Shown here in pieces: positions 43,775 to 50,161 of a DNA stretch of 50,161 nt. Under the pieces are notes generated by a model, which worked only from the letters and a program-made list of their open reading frames with translations, had not been told where the DNA came from and made no database searches. Positions within the stretch are counted from its first letter, which is position 1, and every line of letters starts with the position of its first letter. The stretch spans positions 1-50,161 of the forward strand of contig SFKP01000007.1 in assembly GCA_004553715.1 (NCBI GenBank). Reading direction: 5' to 3'. The stretch is from Clostridiales bacterium (GTDB lineage: Bacteria; Bacillota; Clostridia; TANB77; CAG-508). Made by a program: the position numbers and the translations under genes.

Positions 43775-44032
43775 TTAATTTAAATATATAATTGTAACTC
43801 CTTTATTAAAAGGAATTACCTTCTTTTTTATTCTAGGATGTTTAAATTTGTTTCTTACCATGTTTAGTAAAACTTGTCCTTTTTTATAACCATGAATAAC
43901 ATTGATTTGCTTTATATTTGAGGGAGCTGTAGTAATAAATTTGTCTAAAAAATATTCTGCCTCTGTTTCTTGCATATCATGCAAATTAATTTCTAAAATA
44001 TCTTCTTTAAGAATAAACAAATCTTCTTCCAT
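43775..44032 (-). CDS. Small Smr-domain protein
   Basis: 85 residues from ATG 44032 (AAAGGAG site; the frame extends 7 codons upstream without one). ILEINLHDMQETEAEYFLDKFI matches the LDLHGxxxxEA part and INVIHGYKKGQVLLNMVRNKF matches the VIHGxGxGxLR part of the Smr domain, which binds or cuts nucleic acids. It equals the isolated Smr domain without the MutS2 body. The key LHG has become LHD. Confidence 0.75.
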   Translation of the reverse strand: MEEDLFILKEDILEINLHDMQETEAEYFLDKFITTAPSNIKQINVIHGYKKGQVLLNMVRNKFKHPRIKKKVIPFNKGVTIIYLN

Positions 44033-44099
44033 AAAAGTTGCTCCTTTAAACAAAATCTAATATTATTATATCTAAAAAGTAGTATAAAATCAATTCAAT

Positions 44100-44242
44100 G
44101 TTACAGTTCAGACTAATGAATATATAGTCCGCTCCATCTTGCTGTTGGTTGGACATTTTCTTTTCTTAGGCTAAAGCACGAAAAGAAAAGTGCAACCGAC
44201 ACGTAGAGCTACTAATTTAAAAATTTTGGTCTGAGCATTAAC
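44100..44242 (-). mobile_element. MITE-like element, copy 2
   Basis: 143 bp with terminal repeats GTTACAGTTCAGAC and (reverse) GTTAATGCTCAGACC. It is flanked by the 8-bp direct repeat AATTCAAT (44092-44099 and 44243-44250). The internal hairpin is the same as in copy 1 but inverted and with a few mismatches. Confidence 0.85.
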
Positions 44243-44351
44243 AATTCAATATTTAAACATTATATAATGCTTGAATATAAGAGGGAAATAATGTATAATA
44301 ATATTAGTTGTATAAAAAATGACTTAATTTTATAAATTGGGGGAATATTTT

Positions 44352-44625
44352 TGAAAACAGCATTTATAATACATGGATTCAATGGAGATACTACATATAC
44401 ATTTGGACCATGGCTTAAAAAATTTTTAGAAGAAAAAGGATTTTTTGTGTTAATTATTCTTTTTATAGTGACAATGACCATGTAATACCTTTTAATATAT
44501 TAGAAGACTTTGTAAAAAAAACTCCAAAGTGAACCGGTTTTTATACCTGGAGTAGGACATATGGGAAACAGGGATAATATAACTGAAATTCCAAAGATGA
44601 AGGAAATAATAGATAAAATATATTA
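44352..44625 (+). pseudogene. Remnant of an RBBP9/YdeN-type serine hydrolase
   Basis: From TTG 44352, behind GGGGGAAT, the frame reads KTAFIIHGFNGDTTYTFGPWL, the start of an alpha/beta hydrolase of the RBBP9/YdeN type. It then loses the frame near EEKGFFV. The C-terminal end is found later in another frame: FYSDNDHVIPFNILEDF and, after a further one-base shift in an A run, PVFIPGVGHMGNRDN. The middle of the protein, about 80-90 residues with the catalytic Ser, is missing. This is a decayed gene. Confidence 0.75.
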
Positions 44626-44644
44626 ATTAATGTAGGAGGAAAAT

Positions 44645-44925
44645 ATGATTAATTTGGAATTATCCGAGAAAGAAAAAGAAAAGCAATTGAACAAGTTGCA
44701 TTAAGTATAGAAACAACAGATGAAGATGAAAAGATTCCAGGAACAGTAACGAGTATAACAATCTCTTATGAAGGAGGTGATCAATATATTTATCTAGATG
44801 ATGATAAAAATTTTATAGTAAGACAAAATGGAAAAGAGAGAATATATTATTACGATTCTAAAACAGCAACATTCAACATAAAAGGAAGAAGTTGTGAAGA
44901 AAATAGCTCAAATAGTGAGCTATAA
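44645..44925 (+). pseudogene. Small broken gene before the nucleoside phosphorylase gene
   Basis: ATG 44645 has AGGAGG upstream, but the frame ends after 19 codons. Frame -1 is then open from about 44660: RKAIEQVALSIETTDEDEKI, VTSITISYEGGDQYIYL, FIVRQNGKERIYYYDSKTAT, ending ENSSNSEL at 44925. It has no start codon of its own. Family unknown. There is no in-frame CGG, so this is ordinary decay or a sequence error. Confidence 0.55.
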
Positions 44926-44946
44926 AGATAAAAATGGAGGTAAAAA

Positions 44947-45771
44947 ATGAATAATTATAAAGAAGCGGCAGAATATGTAAAAAGAATAATAGGAGAAAGA
45001 AATCCTAAAATTGCAATAATATTAGGTTCAGGATTAGGAGTTTTATCAGATGAATTTGTAAATGAAGTGATAATACCATACCGTGAAATACCAGGATTCC
45101 CAATTTCAACAGTAGAAGGACATGCAGGAGAATTGATAATTGGTACATTAAACAACGTAGAAATTATTGCTATGAATGGAAGATTTCACTATTATGAAGG
45201 ATATGATTTAAAAGAGATTACATTCCCAGAAAGAGTGTTTAAATTGCTTGGAATAGAAACATTAATTATAACAAACGCAGCAGGAGGAATAAATTTAAGC
45301 TATAAAGCAGGGGATTTTATGGTAATAAATGACCAATTAAGTTTCTTTGCAGAGTCTGCTTTAAGAGGAAAAAATGAGGAGGAATTTGGAGAACGATTCC
45401 CAGCAATGGAAGATTTATATGATAAAGAACTTATAAAAGTAGCAAAAGAAATTATAAATAAATATACTGCAGGAAGAGCTCAAGAAGGAGTGTATGCATA
45501 TATGAAGGGACCCACATTTGAGACGCCAGCCGAAATAAGGGCATTAAGAACTTTAGGGGCAGATGCAGTAGGAATGTCTACAGTACCAGAAGCAGTAGTT
45601 GCACATCATGCAGGAATAAAAATTTGCGGAATTTCTTGTATAACAAATATGGGATCAGGAATATTAGATGAGCCATTATCAAATGAAGATGTTGTAAGAA
45701 CAGCAAATTTGGTAAAAGGAGAATTTAAAGAAATAGTAAAAGAACTAATTGCAAAAATAGATGCTAAATAA
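44947..45771 (+). CDS. Purine nucleoside phosphorylase (PNP-I)
   Basis: 274 residues. Splits inosine or guanosine with phosphate into base and ribose-1-phosphate. ILGSGLGVL, GHAGELIIGTLN, MNGRFHYYEGYDLKEITFPERV, ITNAAGGIN, YMKGPTFETPAEIRALRTLGADAVGMSTVPE and GISCITNMGSGI (read as separate family motifs) define the trimeric high-mass PNP class. GGAGGT precedes ATG. It works in purine salvage with the guanine deaminase at 11660. Confidence 0.95.
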   Translation: MNNYKEAAEYVKRIIGERNPKIAIILGSGLGVLSDEFVNEVIIPYREIPGFPISTVEGHAGELIIGTLNNVEIIAMNGRFHYYEGYDLKEITFPERVFKLLGIETLIITNAAGGINLSYKAGDFMVINDQLSFFAESALRGKNEEEFGERFPAMEDLYDKELIKVAKEIINKYTAGRAQEGVYAYMKGPTFETPAEIRALRTLGADAVGMSTVPEAVVAHHAGIKICGISCITNMGSGILDEPLSNEDVVRTANLVKGEFKEIVKELIAKIDAK

Positions 45772-45779
45772 TGATGAAT

Positions 45780-45962
45780 AAAAAAGATGTAGAATAAGCG
45801 TTACTATTCAGACCTAAATTTTCAAATTAGTAGCTCCACGTGTCGGTTGCACTTTTCTTTTCGTGCTTTAGCCTAAGAAAAGAAAATGTCCAACAGACAG
45901 CAAGATGGAGCGAATTATATAGCGATTGGTCTGAACATTAACGAATAAGCTACATCTTTTTT
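45780..45962 (+). terminator. Terminator after the phosphorylase gene, split by a MITE
   Basis: The arm AAAAAAGATGTA (45780-45791) and its partner TACATCTTTTTT (45951-45962) are exact complements; the loop is GAATAAGC. The 143-bp element copy 3 sits in that loop and duplicated it. Removing the element and one GAATAAGC rebuilds a compact terminator. Confidence 0.85.
45800..45942 (+). mobile_element. MITE-like element, copy 3
   Basis: 143 bp, ends GTTACTATTCAGACC and (reverse) GTTAATGTTCAGACC, flanked by the 8-bp repeat GAATAAGC (45792-45799 and 45943-45950). Same internal hairpin as copies 1 and 2 with a few changes. No coding capacity, so it needs a transposase from elsewhere. Confidence 0.9.
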
Positions 45963-46036
45963 AAAAAATATTGCAAAAATATGTATATTTAATATATAAT
46001 ACAAAAGTAAAACTTAAAGTAAAAGGAAGAAGAAAG

Positions 46037-48004
46037 ATGAATAAAGCAAAGGCAAAAGAAAGAATTGAAGAGCTAAATAGGTTAACAAAATATTATGCTG
46101 AAAAATATTATGATGATGACGCACCTGAAATAAGTGACTTTGAATATGATATGTTAATGCTAGAATTAAAAAATTTAGAAAAAGAATTCCCTGAATTCAT
46201 ATCTAAAGATTCGCTAACTCAAAAGGTTGGGGGGACTGTAAAAGAAGGGTTTGCAAAGGTAGAGCATAAAGTACCTTTGCAAAGCCTTCAAGATATATTT
46301 TCTTTTGAAGAGTTAGAAACATTTGGCGCAAGAATGCAAAAAATAGCAAGCGAAAACAAAAAAGAATTAAAATATGTTGTTGAAACAAAGATAGATGGAT
46401 TATCAGTTGCACTAGAATATAAAGATGGAAAATTCGTAAGAGGTGCAACAAGAGGAAACGGAACAGTAGGAGAAGATAAAGTATTCCTAAAATATTAAAC
46501 GAAAAAATAGACATTATAGTAAGAGGAGAAGTTTTTATTAGCAAAGAAAATTTTGAAAAATTAAATGAAGATTTAGAAGAATGCGAAAAGTTTGCAAATG
46601 CAAGAAATTTGGCTGCAGGTTCACTAAGGCAATTAGATTCAAATATAACAAAATCGAGACCTTTAGATATATATATTTTTAATGTTCAAGAAAGTAATGA
46701 CATAAAATTTACTTCCCATTATGAATCCTTATTAAAACTAGAAAAACTAGGATTTCAAGTAAACCCAGTAAAAATACTTTGTAATAATATAAATGAATGT
46801 ATAGAAAAAATTCATGAAATTGGCGAAAATAGGGAAGCTCTAACTTTTGGTATTGATGGAGCAGTAATAAAAGTGGACGATTTGGAGTTAAGAGAAATCA
46901 TTGGAACTAATTTTAAAACTCCAAAATGGGCAATAGCATATAAATATCCACCAGAACAAAAAGAAACAATTTTAAAAGATATAATTTGCCAAGTGGGAAG
47001 AACTGGAGTAATCACACCAATGGCAATTTTAGAACCAGTAAAAGTGGCAGGATCAACAATATCAAAAACAACCTTGCACAATGCAGATTTCATCAAAGAA
47101 AAGGGATTAAAAATAGGCGACCATGTTATTATTCAGAAAGCAGGAGATGTGATTCCAGAGATAGTAAAATCATTGATAGATAAACGAACAGGTAATGAAA
47201 TTGAATTTCAAATGCCAACAGTTTGCCCAGTATGTGGAATGCCTGCAATCCGTGAAGAAGGCGAAGCAGCAACAAGATGTATTGGTATAGAATGTCCAGC
47301 AAGAAATTTAAGAAACATTATACATTTTGTATCAAAAGAAGGAATGAATATCGTAGGCTTAGGAGATAAGATTGTAGAAACATTGCTTGACAAAAAACTT
47401 ATAAAAAATATCGCAGATATTTACTATTTAAAATTAGAAGATATAAAAGGTTTAAAAAAGGATGGAACAAAATTTGCAACAAACCTTATAGATGCAATAG
47501 AAAAAAGCAAACAAAACAGCTTAGATAAGCTAATTACTGCACTTGGTATACGAAATGTTGGAACAAAACTTGCAAAAATTTTGGCTACAAAATTTAAAAC
47601 AATAGATAACCTAATGAATGCAACGATGGATGAATTATACGAAATTGATGATATTGGAGAAGTAACAGCAAAAAGCATATATGATTTCTTTAAACAATCT
47701 CAAACTAAAGATTTAATCGACAAATTAAAAAACGCAAATGTAAATATGGAAACAACAGAAAACCAAAATATAGATGATAGATTTTCAGGAAAAACTTTTG
47801 TACTTACAGGAAGTTTGGAAAATTATACAAGAGAAGAAGCAAGTAGAATAATTGAAAGCTTTGGAGGGAAAACAAGTTCATCAGTTTCTAAAAAAACAGA
47901 CTTTGTATTAGCCGGAAGTGAGGCTCGGGAGCAAGCTTTTAAAAGCAGAAGAATTAGGAGTAAAGATAATTGATGAAGAAGAATTTGAGAAGCTTACTCA
48001 TTGA
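46037..48004 (+). CDS. ligA: NAD-dependent DNA ligase; internal deletion and +1 shift at CGG
   Basis: LigA seals nicks in DNA and is normally essential. Start ATG 46037 (AAAAGGAAG site). The adenylation domain has YYDDDAPEISDFEYDMLM and the active-site Lys in ETKIDGLSVAL. After RGNGTVGED at 46475 the usual segment of about eight residues is missing, and the frame changes at once: SIPKILNEKIDIIVRGEVF continues in frame -1. A deletion of about 25 bases fits. The remaining domains are intact: OB fold, zinc finger CPVCGMP, helix-hairpin-helix, BRCT. In the BRCT domain the frame meets CGG (47926-47928); skipping the C gives AGSEA-GSKLLKAEELGVKIID and ends at 48004, whereas the zero frame ends at 47973. 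The Gly there is highly conserved in LigA. Confidence 0.88.
47926..47928 (+). other. CGG +1 frameshift site 8 (ligA BRCT domain)
   Basis: Zero-frame codons are GAG GCT CGG GAG CAA. Skipping C gives GCT GGG AGC AAG CTT (A-G-S-K-L), the conserved AGSKL motif of bacterial LigA. Confidence 0.92.
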
Positions 48005-48023
48005 AAAGGAATGTGATGAAAAA

Positions 48024-48254
48024 ATGAAAGAATATACATTTGAAAGATTATGGAAGGAATTATCAGAAGGGTATCAAATTTATTATACATACATGGATAT
48101 AAGGTATCTACTTACAAAAGTTAATCAAAATTGCTATTTAAAAAAGATGATAACAGAGCAAAAGAAAGGACCACATCCTAAAGAACAGATAATAACTTTA
48201 AAAAGTGTAAAAGAACTATTTCCGTTTATGGAAAATATTGAATATAAGATATAA
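48024..48254 (+). CDS. Small hypothetical protein
   Basis: 76 residues from ATG 48024, with AAAAGGA 13 bases upstream; the same frame runs upstream into the end of ligA. FERLWKELSEGYQIYYTYMD, RYLLTKVNQNCYLKKMI, EQIITLKSVKELFPFMENI. Soluble, helical, close to small clostridial proteins of unknown function. Probably cotranscribed with ligA. Confidence 0.65.
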   Translation: MKEYTFERLWKELSEGYQIYYTYMDIRYLLTKVNQNCYLKKMITEQKKGPHPKEQIITLKSVKELFPFMENIEYKI

Positions 48255-48269
48255 TTTCTATAAGATATA

Positions 48270-48357
48270 CTATGGTATGTTTTTCGAACCTAAGAAAAAA
48301 GGAAAAGTCCTATATCCCGCAAGATGGAGCGGATTGAAAGGCAATACCATTAACGAG
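48270..48357 (+). mobile_element. Degenerate MITE-like element, copy 4
   Basis: CCTAAGAAAA, GCAAGATGGAGCGG and CATTAACG match the core and right part of the other copies, but the stem is broken by changes and deletions and the left end is not recognisable. Confidence 0.55.
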
Positions 48358-48448
48358 CAATAAAATAAAAAAATAATTATTAATAATATTGCAAATAATA
48401 AAAATATATGGTATAAAATTATTATATTAATTGAAAGGAGAAAATAAA

Positions 48449-48772
48449 ATGGACGAAGAGAATAATATAAATGAAGAAAATTTAGATAATATCATAATAT
48501 TAAATGATGAGGAAGGAAATGAAATTCAATTTGAATTTTTAGATTTAATAGAATACAATTCAGAAGAATATGTAGTATTATTACCAGTTGATGAAGACGA
48601 AGATGAAGAAGAACCAGGAGAAGTTGTTATACTAAAAGTTGAACAAGACTCATTAGATGGAGATGAAGAATCTTATATAGGAATAGAAGATCAAGAGGAA
48701 TTAAATGCAGTATTCCAAATATTTAAAGACAAATTTAAAGATGAATTTAATTTCTTAGATGAAGAAGAATAA
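48449..48772 (+). CDS. DUF1292 acidic protein
   Basis: 107 residues, very acidic (MDEENNINEENLDNIIILND; EYVVLLPVDEDEDEEEPGEV; EELNAVFQIFKDKF). This is the DUF1292 (YrzB-like) family common in Firmicutes, function unknown, often beside ruvX and alaS. ATG 48449 is preceded by GAAAGGAG. A terminator follows. Confidence 0.9.
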   Translation: MDEENNINEENLDNIIILNDEEGNEIQFEFLDLIEYNSEEYVVLLPVDEDEDEEEPGEVVILKVEQDSLDGDEESYIGIEDQEELNAVFQIFKDKFKDEFNFLDEEE

Positions 48773-48781
48773 GAATAATGT

Positions 48782-48807
48782 AAAAGCCTCATTTGATGAG
48801 GCTTTCA
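48782..48807 (+). terminator. Terminator after the DUF1292 gene
   Basis: AAAGCCTCAT and ATGAGGCTTT pair around a TTG loop with a short T run. Confidence 0.75.
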
Positions 48808-48826
48808 TAATATAAGGAAGCCAAAT

Positions 48827-50161
48827 ATGAAGAAAAATGAAGAATATATTGTATGCATTATAGATAATGGATGTTCTGGAGAAGGTATTGCAAAAATAGA
48901 TGGGATAACAGTGTTTATACCAGAGGCAATAAAAGGTGAAGAGGTAAAGATAAAAATATTAAAAGTAAATAAAAGTTATTGTTTTGCAAAAATAATAGAA
49001 ATATTAAAGCCTTCAAATGTAAGAACAGCGGAGGATTGTTTAACATATAAAAAATGTGGTGGTTGCAACCTAAGACATATTGAATATAACGAAACTTTAA
49101 ATATAAAAAAAGCAATTGTTGAAAACTGCTTAGAAAAAGAGCTTCGAAAAGCTCCTAAAGTAAATAATGTAATTGGTATGAAAGACCCATATTATTATAG
49201 AAACAAACTACAATACCCTGTGGGAATAAGTGCGGAGAATACACCAATAATGGGAATCTATTCTAGTAGAACGCATAATATTATCCCAACAGAAAAATGT
49301 TTTATACAAAATGAAGAATGCCAAAATATTGTGAATGACCTTTTTGAATTTATAAAAAATAGTGGCACGAAACCATATAATGAAAAAACCTTAACAGGTA
49401 CATTAAGACATATAGTAATAAGAATAGGAATAAAAACAAATGAAGTTCTAGTGACATTAGTGGTAAATGATAATGAGGTGCAAAAGGAAAAAGAGCTTAT
49501 AGAATATATAACTACTAAACATACAAACATAAAATCAATAGTAAAAAACTATAATACAAAAAACACAAACGTAATACTTGGAAATAGAAATGAAGTAATT
49601 TTTGGAGAAGGATACATATATGATATACTAGGAGACTATAAATTTAAAATATCACCGTTATCATTTTACCAAGTAAATCCTATACAAACTGAAATATTAT
49701 ATAATACTGCGATAAAGTTTTTAAACAATAAAAGTAATAATATGGCATTAGACCTATATTGTGGCATTGGTACAATTGGAATATTTGCATCAAGATATTT
49801 TAAAAAAGTATATGGAATAGAAATTGTAGAAGAAGCAATAGAAGATGCGAAATATAATGCTAAAATAAATCAAATTGACAATATAGAATTTTTTGCAGGA
49901 GATGTAGAAAAAGTATTGCCAAAAATCATAAAAAAAGACAAAATAAAACCTAATATAGTATTTGTGGACCCTCCAAGAAAAGGTTTAGATAATAAAACAA
50001 AAGAAATATTAAAACAATTACAGCCAGAACAAATAATTTACATAAGCTGCAATCCTGCGACACATGCAAGAGATTTAAAAGCATTAGAAGAAAAATATGA
50101 AATAAAAGAAGTACAACCTGTAGATATGTTTCCGTATACTAGCCATGTGGAGTGTTGCTCG
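48827..50161 (+). CDS. rlmD: 23S rRNA (uracil-5-)-methyltransferase, RlmD/RumA family (3' end cut off)
   Basis: 445 codons are visible and the frame is open at the window edge. AAGGAAG precedes ATG 48827. An N-terminal TRAM-like domain (CIIDNGCSGEGIAKIDG) is followed by iron-sulfur ligands in DCLTYKKCGGC, the SAM site MALDLYCGIGTIGIFAS, VDPPRKGLD and the catalytic Cys in YISCNPATHARDL. These enzymes methylate a uracil in 23S rRNA (or tRNA) with SAM. The visible end VDMFPYTSHVECCS is within about ten residues of the usual C-terminus. Confidence 0.94.
   Translation, partial: MKKNEEYIVCIIDNGCSGEGIAKIDGITVFIPEAIKGEEVKIKILKVNKSYCFAKIIEILKPSNVRTAEDCLTYKKCGGCNLRHIEYNETLNIKKAIVENCLEKELRKAPKVNNVIGMKDPYYYRNKLQYPVGISAENTPIMGIYSSRTHNIIPTEKCFIQNEECQNIVNDLFEFIKNSGTKPYNEKTLTGTLRHIVIRIGIKTNEVLVTLVVNDNEVQKEKELIEYITTKHTNIKSIVKNYNTKNTNVILGNRNEVIFGEGYIYDILGDYKFKISPLSFYQVNPIQTEILYNTAIKFLNNKSNNMALDLYCGIGTIGIFASRYFKKVYGIEIVEEAIEDAKYNAKINQIDNIEFFAGDVEKVLPKIIKKDKIKPNIVFVDPPRKGLDNKTKEILKQLQPEQIIYISCNPATHARDLKALEEKYEIKEVQPVDMFPYTSHVECCS

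Noticed and set aside
339..47928. Random sequencing or assembly insertions as the cause of the eight CGG frameshifts
   Set aside because: All eight extra bases are the same base, in the same codon phase, before a Gly codon, and no other in-frame CGG exists in native genes. Errors would also hit other phases and sequences. It is not fully excluded without reads, because GG in this genome most often starts Gly codons.
27229..48357. The repeated hairpins as a CRISPR array
   Set aside because: Copies are dispersed, inverted relative to each other and flanked by target duplications, with no regular spacers.

Overview
The window reads as a chromosomal segment of a very AT-rich, spore-forming member of the Clostridia, probably an uncultured, gut-type lineage (inference). 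Evidence: Firmicutes gene pairs (tig-clpP-clpX-valS, radA-disA, rplU-rpmA, infC-rpmI-rplT, CIRCE-groES-groEL), sporulation genes (spoIIP, ytxC, a Spo0E-like phosphatase, a SpoVB-like flippase), AGA-dominated arginine codons and strong AGGAGG ribosome sites. No rRNA or tRNA gene, CRISPR array, prophage or complete transposase was found.

Main discovery. Eight unrelated genes on the plus strand look frameshifted, and each break has the same form. The upstream frame reaches an in-frame CGG codon. If the C is skipped and reading resumes at the following GGN (Gly), the protein continues with full similarity to its family. The genes are a GT-C-like membrane protein, lspA, an RluD-family pseudouridine synthase, a polysaccharide deacetylase, a DUF1294 gene, clpX, a TIGR04086-type membrane gene and ligA. 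I checked every CGG on the coding strand of every gene I call. All other native CGG trinucleotides are out of frame. The only in-frame CGG that must be read normally is codon 4 of a compositionally foreign gene at 18270-18680. CGG therefore seems not to mean Arg here and instead acts as a +1 frameshift codon (CGG-N read as skip-C then Gly, or as a quadruplet). I know of no description of such a system in bacteria. Lack of a CGG-reading tRNA-Arg, or a special tRNA-Gly, would be obvious mechanisms, but neither can be seen here.

Layout. 0-3.1 kb: membrane protein, lspA, rluD-like gene. 3.1-4.0 kb: winged-helix protein. 4.1-6.4 kb: rplM-rpsI (minus) divergent from infC-rpmI-rplT (plus), with back-to-back promoters and leaders; infC starts at AUA. 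6.4-11.4 kb: L,D-transpeptidase, a cysteine-synthase-like enzyme, a Sel1-repeat protein with a probably leaderless mRNA, deacetylase, DUF1294. 11.4-18.2 kb: DnaA-box-like cluster, guanine deaminase, tig-clpP-clpX-valS. 18.3-21.3 kb: foreign gene, TIGR04086 gene, CIRCE-groESL. 21.3-26.8 kb (minus): TraX-like, ytxC, GH57 branching enzyme with DUF4912, nicotinate phosphoribosyltransferase. 27-31 kb: Spo0E-like, a large coiled-coil orphan, spoIIP, a perfect 36-bp palindrome. 31-39.5 kb: RNase J (frame broken), trpS, obgE, lexA, rplU-rpmA, radA-disA. 39.5-44 kb: lone VirD4/TraG-like ATPase (minus), SpoVB-like flippase, HU, Smr protein (minus). 44-50 kb: decayed genes, purine nucleoside phosphorylase, ligA, small proteins, RlmD-like methyltransferase cut by the window end.

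A second kind of break, without CGG, occurs in RNase J and in the N-terminal part of ligA, where about 20-25 bases appear to be missing. These may be assembly errors. Four copies of a 143-bp MITE-like element are scattered through the window; two have clear 8-bp target duplications and one sits inside the loop of a terminator.
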